Source: an uncultured Candidatus Saccharibacteria bacterium (lineage in GTDB: Bacteria > Patescibacteria > Saccharimonadia > Saccharimonadales > UBA6022). Taken from it: DNA of 5,870 nt. The stretch is from NCBI GenBank assembly GCA_946887425.1, contig CAMPKW010000039.1:1-5870 (forward strand). The letters run 5' to 3'. Shown here in pieces: positions 1-5,060 of the stretch. Below the pieces are notes generated by a model that worked only from the letters and a program-made list of their open reading frames with translations, was not told where the DNA came from and did not search any database. How positions within the stretch are numbered: the first letter of the stretch is position 1; each line of letters begins with the position of its first letter. The position numbers were made by a program, and so were the translations under genes.

Positions 1-138
1 GCTCGTGGCAACCCGTATATTCTTGATGAGAACGAGGGCGAATCATGCTCGCCAGACCTTATTGCCACCTTCACTGGTAATGGCACGGCCGCATATAGCA
101 CGTTCCAGTACATCCCCCGCACCGCTGCTGCTTGCTAA
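1..138 (+). CDS. 3' end of an unrecognised protein (partial)
   Basis: Frame 1 is open from the first base and ends at TAA (136-138), giving the last 45 residues of a protein whose start lies before the window. The tail contains NPYILDENEGE, then SPDLIATFTGNGTAAYSTF, and ends in TAAAC. I do not recognise the family. It is rich in Thr, Ala, Gly and Asn, looks like beta-strand followed by a flexible end, and has two cysteines (one mid-tail, one as the last residue) that could pair if the protein were exported; that is inference only. Its stop overlaps the zwf stop by three bases in a tail-to-tail arrangement, with no room for a separate terminator. The reading is supported by the exact abutment with zwf rather than by homology. 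Confidence 0.5.
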   Translation, partial: ARGNPYILDENEGESCSPDLIATFTGNGTAAYSTFQYIPRTAAAC

Positions 139-1415
139 ATAATATCTTCGATGCGCGATTGTGGCGCATATTGCTTCAGCGGGCGGTTGTCCATATTCCA
201 AGCATCCTGAACCGGCTTGAGGATTTCCCAGCTACGTAGCACTTCATCACTGCCCGTAAAGAGATTCTTGTGGCTCCGTATAGCATCAACAATCACCTGC
301 TCATAGGCATCTGGCAATTTCGTATCCTCGGGCAGCAGCAGGTCGAGATGACGCGTTTCAAACTCACGGTCGTAGCCGGGCTTCTTGGTAAAGAGTTCGA
401 TATCGATCCCTTCATTTGGCTGAATACGAAAGACGATCGTATTACTTTGGGCTTCGTGAAGCTTTTTGAGGTGAATACGAATCTCGGTTGTTTTCGCATC
501 GAGTGCCTTACCAGTCGTGAGGAGAATCGGCACATCAAGCCAGCGAGGCTGATTTGACTCTAGTTCAAGTGACACAAAAGTTTCCGTAAGGCTGCCCGGG
601 TTCCCTGCTTCAGCCTGATAACCCTCATACTGCGCGCGAACGGCTTTGGCTGGATCGGCAGGTTGTAATTGCTCAAGCGCCTTTAGGCGAAGCTCTGGGA
701 GCTCTTTCCAGTCGAAATCGTGCGGAATATCCATGAGGGTAAGTGACAACAGCTGCATCAAGTGGCCTTGTACGAAATCGCGCAGCGCACCAGTCTGCTC
801 GTAAAATTCCGAACGACCCTCGATGCCAATCTTTTCAGTGGCAATAATTTCAATTGCCTCAATGAAGTTATCGTTCCAGATATTGCCAAACAACGCATTA
901 CCACCACGAAACGCCACGATATTCTGCGCCATCTCTTTCGCTAAGTAATGATCGATGCGGTACAGCTGATCTTCGTGGTAGTACCGAGCTGTTCGTGCGA
1001 TTGCATCTTGAGCAGAAGCAAGGTCAACGCCAAATGGCTTTTCGAACAAAATCTTTACGTTCGGCGTATTTATTCCCGCCGCACCCATAAAGTCGACGAT
1101 CGAGGTTGCAGCTGATGGCGGCACCGAGAGATACACAATTAGTTGTTCGTCGTCGCCAAGTGCGATAGATTTCTTTAGACGCAAATAATCCCCTGCCTCG
1201 GCAAGATCCATAGAGAAAATAGATACCTTATCCGCAAGGTCAGCATCACCCAGTGAGCTAATTAGTAGTTCAGGCACATTCACTTCTCGGCGCGACACAC
1301 CAATAATTGAGAGGTCATCAAACTCACCTGTTGCATATATTTCTTTCAATGCCGGTAGAAGTTTACGAGTTGATAGATCGCCAGTGATACCGAAGATGAG
1401 GAGTTTTGTTTTCAT
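135..1415 (-). CDS. zwf: Glucose-6-phosphate 1-dehydrogenase, short form
   Basis: Oxidises glucose 6-phosphate to 6-phosphogluconolactone with NAD(P)+, the entry step of the oxidative pentose phosphate pathway, in the cytoplasm. Using the ATG at 1415 the protein has 426 residues. The Rossmann signature is at residues 9-14 (GITGDL), EKPFG at 125-129, the substrate-binding motif RIDHYLAKE at 153-161 (His156, Lys160), the FxxxWN region near 175-181, and GIEGRSEFYEQTGALRDFVQGH at 197-218, where His218 matches the catalytic base. Two oddities: the usual QNH before the base is QGH, and the protein is roughly 60 residues shorter than the common bacterial enzyme of about 490, with at least part of the loss between the Rossmann signature and EKPFG. 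A GTG at 1433 would add six residues (MYTEIS); ATG is preferred because family alignments normally begin just before the GxTGDL strand, and the AGAGG that would serve as ribosome site overlaps the GTG itself. Confidence 0.93.
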   Translation of the reverse strand: MKTKLLIFGITGDLSTRKLLPALKEIYATGEFDDLSIIGVSRREVNVPELLISSLGDADLADKVSIFSMDLAEAGDYLRLKKSIALGDDEQLIVYLSVPPSAATSIVDFMGAAGINTPNVKILFEKPFGVDLASAQDAIARTARYYHEDQLYRIDHYLAKEMAQNIVAFRGGNALFGNIWNDNFIEAIEIIATEKIGIEGRSEFYEQTGALRDFVQGHLMQLLSLTLMDIPHDFDWKELPELRLKALEQLQPADPAKAVRAQYEGYQAEAGNPGSLTETFVSLELESNQPRWLDVPILLTTGKALDAKTTEIRIHLKKLHEAQSNTIVFRIQPNEGIDIELFTKKPGYDREFETRHLDLLLPEDTKLPDAYEQVIVDAIRSHKNLFTGSDEVLRSWEILKPVQDAWNMDNRPLKQYAPQSRIEDII

Positions 1416-1440
1416 ACTTATTTCAGTATACACCTCTACG

Positions 1441-1481
1441 CAGATTAATTACTATACTAAATATAGTACAGTAGGAATCTG
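1441..1481. repeat. Nested inverted repeat over the zwf promoter
   Basis: Two perfect dyads share almost the same centre. The inner one is TACTATA (1450-1456) and TATAGTA (1462-1468) around a 5-base spacer; the outer one is CAGATT (1441-1446) and AATCTG (1476-1481). The inner right arm covers the predicted -10 box, so the structure fits an operator where a dimeric or tetrameric regulator would block RNA polymerase. It could also form a hairpin in RNA, but there is no T-run on either side, so a terminator is unlikely. Which regulator binds is unknown. Confidence 0.5.
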
Positions 1482-1491
1482 CTCATTTCAA
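1463..1491 (-). promoter_or_regulatory. Candidate zwf promoter
   Basis: Read on the minus strand, TTGAAA (1486-1491, 5 of 6 to the sigma-70 -35 box) is followed after exactly 17 bases by TACTAT (1463-1468, 4 of 6 to the -10 box). Transcription would start near 1455 and leave a leader of about 40 bases before the ATG at 1415, containing AGAGGTG as a weak, distant ribosome site. A second possibility is TATACT at 1425-1430, ten bases before the ATG, which would make a nearly leaderless message; it lacks a good -35. Confidence 0.42.
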
Positions 1492-1564
1492 TAATTTCAT
1501 CGCGTATTTAGTTCCATTCTGAACCTGCCGCTCCTGCATACCGCACTCATCAATCAATAGAACG

Positions 1565-2170
1565 CTAGAAGTTTCGTGCTAACTGACGTCGGACGCCCGT
1601 CACATTGAGACGCCAATTATAAAGACTCTTACTCACCCCGTATCTAGCAAGCTCTTCTTCTAGGTCATCTGCTTTATTTATAACAAACAGTGCATTTCTC
1701 GTAAGCAAGAGGCTTCCTGCAAACCAATTGGCTTCATCCTCCTGAAGAGCATCGTATGAGCGCATAGAGATACCCTCGCCATAAAGACTCATAGACCCAG
1801 AGTCGTGCTCACGAATTATGTGTGCAAGCTCATGCATAAGGTTACTGGATTGTCGCGCTTCAGAATGAGATGGATTAATCACTACAAAGTTTTGCCCTGA
1901 AGCCTGTATCGTTGCAGCTGACCATTCAGTATCACCATCCTTGGACAAGTACTTTAATGAATCCTGCGGTAAATGAATGAGATCTTCTAGCTTCAGGATC
2001 TGTACATTAAGCTGTGCAGCTAAATCGTATGCCGAAAGTGGCTCGTAGGGCTTCAACCCCATCTTGGTTCGTATGCCCAAAGAGGTGTTTTCACACCACG
2101 TCTTAAAACCTCTGACGAAGAGTTTCTCTGAAGATTTCGGAACAGAAAGAATGTTTGTTTCAGCTGGCAT
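1565..2170 (-). CDS. immA: ImmA/IrrE-family metallo-endopeptidase
   Basis: A zinc protease of the ImmA/IrrE (COG2856) type, which in known cases cleaves a partner XRE-family repressor after a stress signal. From the ATG at 2170 it has 201 residues. The zinc motif HELAH is at 113-117, with the catalytic glutamate at 114, and the third-ligand region QEDEANWFAGSLLL at 143-156 matches the family's EANxFA element (probably Glu146). Residues 40-65 (YEPLSAYDLAAQLNVQI region) match the usual segment before the protease core. The C-terminal SKSLYNWRLNVTG region resembles the helical tail that recognises the repressor. The gene lies 13 bases behind xre, so the two are almost surely one transcript and translation may be coupled. 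An in-frame TTG at 2215 would add 15 residues and overlap xre; it has no ribosome site and is less likely. The symbol names the family type, not a proven orthologue. Confidence 0.87.
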   Translation of the reverse strand: MPAETNILSVPKSSEKLFVRGFKTWCENTSLGIRTKMGLKPYEPLSAYDLAAQLNVQILKLEDLIHLPQDSLKYLSKDGDTEWSAATIQASGQNFVVINPSHSEARQSSNLMHELAHIIREHDSGSMSLYGEGISMRSYDALQEDEANWFAGSLLLTRNALFVINKADDLEEELARYGVSKSLYNWRLNVTGVRRQLARNF

Positions 2171-2183
2171 ATAACTTCGAAAC

Positions 2184-2516
2184 CTACTTGAGCTGGTATT
2201 GCTTCTGAACAGCAAGAATAAGCTGCGCTAAGTGATTGGCGGTATCAGGACTCAGCTCCTTGTCGGCGCGAAAATGCGCATGAACAAGACCATCATTCTT
2301 CACGTTAGCAGTACTGACGGAAGAACTTGACAACCCGAGAACCGAGCTTGGATCAATGCTTAGCCATTTACATAATTTACCAAAAGTACTAATATCTGGT
2401 TGCTTTCCAGACTCGATTCTAGATAGAGTCGCTGGACTGATATCTATCTCCTTGGCAACCTCACGCACTCCACGGGACCCACGCTTATCCTTTATACGGA
2501 CACTCAATTCTTCCAT
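2184..2516 (-). CDS. XRE-family helix-turn-helix transcriptional repressor, ImmA partner
   Basis: A 110-residue DNA-binding protein. The helix-turn-helix occupies about residues 4-60: VREVAKEI (17-24) is the first helix and SPATLSRIESGKQP (27-40) the recognition helix with the typical S-x-x-x-L-S-R-I-E-x-G signature. After a Ser-rich linker (63-69), VHAHFRADKELSPDTANHLA (78-97) matches the short tail I know from XRE proteins paired with ImmA proteases, a likely target of the protease. The ATG at 2516 is chosen because AAGGAG sits eight bases upstream; the GTG at 2525 is one base from that site and cannot use it. It is followed by the peptidase gene and diverges from the 2694 operon, the classical geometry for a repressor controlling itself and its divergent neighbours. 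Direct targets are inferred. Confidence 0.88.
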   Translation of the reverse strand: MEELSVRIKDKRGSRGVREVAKEIDISPATLSRIESGKQPDISTFGKLCKWLSIDPSSVLGLSSSSVSTANVKNDGLVHAHFRADKELSPDTANHLAQLILAVQKQYQLK

Positions 2517-2524
2517 CAACCACA

Positions 2525-2530
2525 CTCCTT
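2525..2530 (-). promoter_or_regulatory. Ribosome binding site of xre
   Basis: AAGGAG on the minus strand, eight bases before ATG 2516. It fixes the start of xre and rules out the earlier in-frame GTG at 2525. Confidence 0.75.
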
Positions 2531-2544
2531 GCTTGTTACTTATT

Positions 2545-2572
2545 ATTATACACGCATGTTTTATACTTGCAA
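2545..2572 (-). promoter_or_regulatory. Candidate xre-immA promoter
   Basis: On the minus strand a perfect TATAAT (2545-2550) is preceded after 16 bases by TTGCAA (2567-2572, 4 of 6 to the -35 box). The start of transcription would be near 2538, giving a leader of about 20 bases with the AAGGAG site. The palindrome CAACGTTG (2570-2577) overlaps the -35 box, and an imperfect dyad ACACGCATGT (2550-2559) lies between the boxes; either could be an autoregulatory operator. Confidence 0.6.
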
Positions 2573-2600
2573 CGTTGTTTCATATGTGAGACACTAGTAT

Positions 2601-2620
2601 TCAGTAGGATGACTTACTGA
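2601..2620. repeat. Inverted repeat in the xre / divergent-operon intergenic region
   Basis: TCAGTA (2601-2606) and TACTGA (2615-2620) are perfect 6-base arms around an 8-base spacer, roughly midway between the two divergent promoters. A shared operator for the XRE protein is plausible. The arm sequence is not the one found over the -10 boxes of zwf or the divergent operon. Confidence 0.38.
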
Positions 2621-2638
2621 GGTGGGAACCGCAAATAA

Positions 2639-2670
2639 GTTCAAAAATAAATCGCTATGGGTAGTATAGC
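2639..2670 (+). promoter_or_regulatory. Candidate promoter and operator of the divergent operon
   Basis: TAGTAT (2662-2667, 4 of 6 to the -10 box) follows GTTCAA (2639-2644, weak -35) after 17 bases; the start would be near 2673. A perfect dyad GCTAT (2654-2658) and ATAGC (2666-2670) with a 7-base spacer covers the -10 box, as expected for a repressor site. The weak -35 box suggests low or regulated expression. The following ribosome site is AAGGAA (2681-2686), seven bases before ATG 2694. Confidence 0.4.
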
Positions 2671-2693
2671 ATAAACAAATAAGGAAATAGAAT

Positions 2694-3092
2694 ATGGGAA
2701 AAGGAATCAGAACAACACAAGATAACGTAGAAAAGAAGCTTTCAAAGCTTACGGCTGACAAGAACCTGCTACTTACTGGTGAAGGTATCGGTGGTGACGA
2801 AGGGCAAGAGAAAGAGCGTGTTATCAATCAATGTATGGTGAAGTTTAACGTAAGCCTGCAGGATGGGACGGGCACACTTGTCGTAGGTGACGCGGTCACA
2901 ATGGTACCAGAAGGTTTGGCCGGGGTTCAGCTCATTCGCCAGGGTCGTAAGATCGGTTCTTATACAGGAGACCTCGTATCAACACTAGCTGAGTGCATGC
3001 GTGCCGGCTACATCTATAAAGGCGAGGTGATTGAAACGAACGCTTCAAGCGGCTATGTCACTTGTCGAATTCAAGGCTTTGGACGACTGTAA
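2694..3092 (+). CDS. Small HIRAN-like domain protein
   Basis: A 132-residue protein beginning at an ATG with AAGGAA seven bases upstream. Residues 1-45 are Lys/Glu/Gly-rich and probably flexible or helical. Residues 48-132 look like a small beta-rich domain: VKFNVSL, then GDAVTMVPE (65-73), QLIRQGRKIGSYTGDLVSTL (79-98), AECMRAGYIYKGEVIE (99-114) and a last strand near 120-128. The order (strand ending in a V-x-x-x-P-E element, G-x-x-I-G-x-Y, a helix with L-A-x-x-x-x-x-G, then a K-G-E-V strand) resembles HIRAN domains, which bind DNA ends or 3'-hydroxyls in SWI/SNF-type helicases and also occur alone. The usual N-P-Y-D motif is missing, so this is a divergent member at best. No signal peptide or membrane segment is seen. 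Its stop overlaps the next start, so the two proteins are made together and may act as a pair. Confidence 0.4.
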   Translation: MGKGIRTTQDNVEKKLSKLTADKNLLLTGEGIGGDEGQEKERVINQCMVKFNVSLQDGTGTLVVGDAVTMVPEGLAGVQLIRQGRKIGSYTGDLVSTLAECMRAGYIYKGEVIETNASSGYVTCRIQGFGRL

Positions 3093-4084
3093 TGAATGGG
3101 CAGCAGACATTATTTGAGATCCGGCACCCTGATTGTCCATTCGCCCATCTCATAGACCACGATGACACACACTGTGACGTACATATGTTTGAGCCCGACG
3201 GTTATGAAGTGATCGGCGATAACTCAACAACGCTTGATGACTGGATGGCCGAAGCTCGAGGTGTGCAGCTGGACGATGTCATTGCGAGAGACATTGTCGT
3301 ACCACCATTACCAAACTTTATACCGAATGTACCCCGTGGCAATAAACGACTGTACGAGGACTTTTCACCAGAGTTCGTAACCGTAAACCTTGGAAAAATC
3401 GTATCAATGGAAAAGTTAAGTGTCGCAAAAAGCCTTACGGAGCTATTAGGCCTGCCGACATCAACAAAAGTTATCATCCAATGCTACGGCAAAGACAGGC
3501 TGATCGAAAACATCTGGCCTGTCCGTCACGAGGTGTTCCGAAAACTTGCACAATTACAGCCTTATGCAATCACGTCTGTAAATTACTCTGTATGGGATTC
3601 GCAGCCACATGGAGAGCAGCTCTTGAATATTAAACGAGGCCTGCTTACATTTGAGGACTTACAAGAGCTGAACCTTCCAACGATACCCCATATCTATTGG
3701 TCGAGTACACAGACGATGCAAGCATGGGCGAAGTGGCTACATCACAACACGGCGGTAAATGTTGTAGCGATCAACCTGCAAACTCTTCGCAAACCCGCTG
3801 AATGGACAAAGGCGATGAACGATCTGCGATACTTCATGAGTATTTTACCGCGTGACATCCATTTCTTAATCACAGGACCCCAGGCTGCCGATAGAGTAAA
3901 GGAGGTTATTTCAATCTTGAAAAACGTTACCCTTTCGAACGGGTATGCGGCTTACGCAGCAGCTTCACACTATGAGCTACAGCTTGACGATCAAACAATC
4001 CGCAGCACCTACACCGACAAAAGTTACGGACAGATCCTGCAAAACAGTATGCGGCTATACGACAGCCTAACCCGAAATGAATGA
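3092..4084 (+). CDS. DUF4417-like protein with Cys/His-rich N-terminus
   Basis: A 330-residue protein. The start is the ATG at 3092, whose A is the last base of the preceding TAA (TAATG), typical of translational coupling; in-frame TTG 3062 would run back into the upstream gene. Residues 12-31 carry His12, Cys15, His19, His23, His27, Cys28 and His31, a possible metal site. The core from about 126 to 285 follows the pattern I recall for DUF4417: a strand (KVIIQCYG, 126-133), IENIW (138-142), NYSVWDSQP (164-172), Asn179 and the basic IKR (180-182), then LPTIPHIYW (195-203) and a further strand-helix pair ending near ITGPQAADRV. DUF4417 is common on phages and mobile elements and has no assigned reaction. 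No membrane segment is seen. I am confident it is a real gene; the family call is a visual match only. Confidence 0.45.
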   Translation: MNGQQTLFEIRHPDCPFAHLIDHDDTHCDVHMFEPDGYEVIGDNSTTLDDWMAEARGVQLDDVIARDIVVPPLPNFIPNVPRGNKRLYEDFSPEFVTVNLGKIVSMEKLSVAKSLTELLGLPTSTKVIIQCYGKDRLIENIWPVRHEVFRKLAQLQPYAITSVNYSVWDSQPHGEQLLNIKRGLLTFEDLQELNLPTIPHIYWSSTQTMQAWAKWLHHNTAVNVVAINLQTLRKPAEWTKAMNDLRYFMSILPRDIHFLITGPQAADRVKEVISILKNVTLSNGYAAYAAASHYELQLDDQTIRSTYTDKSYGQILQNSMRLYDSLTRNE

Positions 4085-4085
4085 T

Positions 4086-4733
4086 CTACTTCTCAGATGC
4101 TTTTGCCGCATCCCTCCTGGCCTTAAAGCTCTCGTAACGGCTCTGGAAAACATACAGATAGTCAAGTAACGCCTCGACAAAATCAAGAGTTTCCGTAGCA
4201 TCGTCACGAGATACGGATTGTTTGTTTGCGTGGGCTGCCTGATTTCCTACATCTCGACAAATATCAGCCCAGTCATAAAGCCTACTATCAATAACCGCAT
4301 TATCACGCATTAATTTCAAACGACTAAAAAGAGCACCCTTGGTATACCCTTGGTCTATAGTAATACCTTCCAGAGTCCGGCGAGCCATAACAGCGGCAGC
4401 GGTATAAAGTTTTGATTTCACACATTCGCGTGCTTCTCGATAATCATTCCTGAGATCGCTTGGTATATCTGCGCTGAGCTTTCTTGCCTGTGCCGGATAT
4501 ACTTGGTAACGCTCATCCCATCCATCGGGTGGACATACTTCTGGCCCAAAGTATTCCTGGAGGTACAGGCAGACACCCGTGCAATTCGGACACTGTACAC
4601 TTGTCCACTTCAATGGAAGATCGCCCGTCTCGGGCACAAAAGAGCTCCACTGCGCTTGCACAGTCATATCAACTACTTTCTCACAATGCGGACATTGCTC
4701 AGGAACTGATGCCGGAATCTCTGTATCGGCCAT
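4086..4733 (-). CDS. Zinc-ribbon plus DUF4145 domain protein
   Basis: A 215-residue soluble protein. The N-terminal zinc ribbon has CPHC (Cys14, Cys17) and CPNC (Cys48, Cys51). The rest matches DUF4145: a VYP element (78-80), DIPSDLRNDYREARECV (89-105), the helix with ARRTLEGI (117-124), then WADICRDVGNQAAH (155-168) and the DFVEALLDYLYVF helix near the end. DUF4145 is an all-helical family that I place near HEPN proteins; it is common in restriction and other defence loci and also as a stand-alone gene. Arg160 and His168 recall the HEPN R-x(4-6)-H nuclease motif, but the spacing is seven residues, so nuclease activity is not implied. ATG 4733 has a near-perfect AGGAGG nine bases upstream. 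It converges on the DUF4417-like gene with a single base between the stops, so it is a separate transcript. Confidence 0.8.
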   Translation of the reverse strand: MADTEIPASVPEQCPHCEKVVDMTVQAQWSSFVPETGDLPLKWTSVQCPNCTGVCLYLQEYFGPEVCPPDGWDERYQVYPAQARKLSADIPSDLRNDYREARECVKSKLYTAAAVMARRTLEGITIDQGYTKGALFSRLKLMRDNAVIDSRLYDWADICRDVGNQAAHANKQSVSRDDATETLDFVEALLDYLYVFQSRYESFKARRDAAKASEK

Positions 4734-4742
4734 TACTCAACA

Positions 4743-4777
4743 CCTCCTCAAAAAAGTTATAGAATTCTCATATTATG
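4743..4777 (-). promoter_or_regulatory. Strong Shine-Dalgarno and weak promoter of the DUF4145 gene
   Basis: AGGAGGTG on the minus strand (core 4743-4748) lies nine bases before ATG 4733 and is the strongest ribosome site in the window. A likely -10 box CATAAT (4772-4777, 5 of 6) sits further upstream with no convincing -35. The -10 box is covered by a dyad ATATT (4770-4774) and AATAT (4782-4786), again with a 7-base spacer. The gene may instead be read from a promoter further upstream. Confidence 0.45.
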
Positions 4778-4815
4778 GCACAATATTAGATAACGTACCA
4801 TGTCTCAAATCTGAA

Positions 4816-4908
4816 CGGACCGAATAACAAACACGCATGGCGTTTATATCTTATGTAAATTAAAATAGCATAAGTGAAGGTATTAAAATCATATGTTGCG
4901 TGGGTCCG
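4816..4908. repeat. Interrupted inverted repeat (6 + 6 bp) enclosing a hairpin
   Basis: CGGACC (4816-4821) and CACGCA (4832-4837), separated by ten bases, pair perfectly with the contiguous TGCGTG and GGTCCG (4897-4908). Inside, CTTATG (4850-4855) pairs with CATAAG (4869-4874). Together this gives 12 paired bases with one large bulge around an AT-rich interior. The right arm includes the 5' end of the tRNA-like sequence, so the pairing could compete with any tRNA fold. Confidence 0.4.
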
Positions 4909-4974
4909 TAGCTCAGTATAGAGCCGAGAGGATAACACCCTTTGTGTGCGTAAGTATAGAATATTACCGGCCCT
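4902..4974 (+). pseudogene. Degenerate tRNA-like sequence, possible decayed tRNA (Val-like loop)
   Basis: GGGTCCGTAGCTCAG followed by GAGC is a classic tRNA 5' half: acceptor strand 4902-4908, D-stem GCTC 4911-4914 and GAGC 4921-4924. AGAGG (4927-4931) pairs with CCTTT (4939-4943, one G-U) around the 7-base loop ATAACAC, with T at position 33 and AAC as anticodon (Val). The acceptor 3' strand would be CCGGCCC (4967-4973), pairing 6 of 7 including one G-U. Against a working tRNA: the D-loop lacks the G18-G19 pair, an extra base precedes the anticodon stem, no TTCRA T-loop exists (instead a bulged hairpin at 4950-4967), and the end is TACA, not NCCA. I read it as a decayed or partial tRNA, which may mark an old integration site. 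Confidence 0.38.
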
Positions 4975-5031
4975 ACACGGCATAATATTTAGCCACTTGT
5001 TCCAATACTGCTACTTAGTCTGTATAGGGTA

Positions 5032-5060
5032 AGCTATTCTGAGACTTTGGTATAGCTCAG
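5032..5060. repeat. Two mutually exclusive hairpins
   Basis: AGCTAT (5032-5037) pairs with ATAGCT (5052-5057), and CTGAG (5039-5043) pairs with CTCAG (5056-5060). The right arms overlap, so only one stem can form at a time. It lies in the non-coding gap shortly behind the lipid kinase stop. No T-run follows either stem, so it does not look like a terminator; chance cannot be excluded. Confidence 0.25.

Noticed and set aside
1416..1433. GTG at 1433 as start of zwf
   Set aside because: It adds only six residues before the conserved N-terminus, and the AGAGG ribosome site overlaps the GTG itself; ATG 1415 is a better start.
1511..1524. GTTC-N6-GAAC hairpin behind the ImmA-type gene as a terminator
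   Set aside because: Only four paired bases and no T-run on the minus strand.
2171..2215. TTG at 2215 as start of the ImmA-type gene
   Set aside because: No ribosome site precedes it, it overlaps xre by 32 bases, and the added 15 residues are low-complexity Ser-rich sequence; ATG 2170 follows directly after the xre stop.
2594..2827. A 77-residue minus-strand frame, rich in Ser, Phe and Pro, over the divergent promoter and the HIRAN-like gene
   Set aside because: It is the antisense shadow of the HIRAN-like coding start and runs through the promoter region; no ribosome site.
3062..3091. TTG at 3062 as start of the DUF4417-like gene
   Set aside because: It would overlap the upstream gene by 31 bases without a ribosome site; the TAATG junction at 3090-3094 is a standard coupled start.
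4484..4827. Three overlapping plus-strand frames opposite the DUF4145 gene
   Set aside because: They are antisense shadows of a gene with clear zinc ribbon, family motifs and a strong ribosome site.
4902..4974. A functional tRNA gene
   Set aside because: No TTCRA T-loop, no G18-G19 in the D-loop, an extra base before the anticodon stem and one acceptor mismatch; listed as tRNA-like instead.
4786..4983. A 65-residue minus-strand reading frame across the non-coding gap
   Set aside because: Composition is unlike a protein, there is no ribosome site, and it crosses the inverted repeats and tRNA-like sequence.
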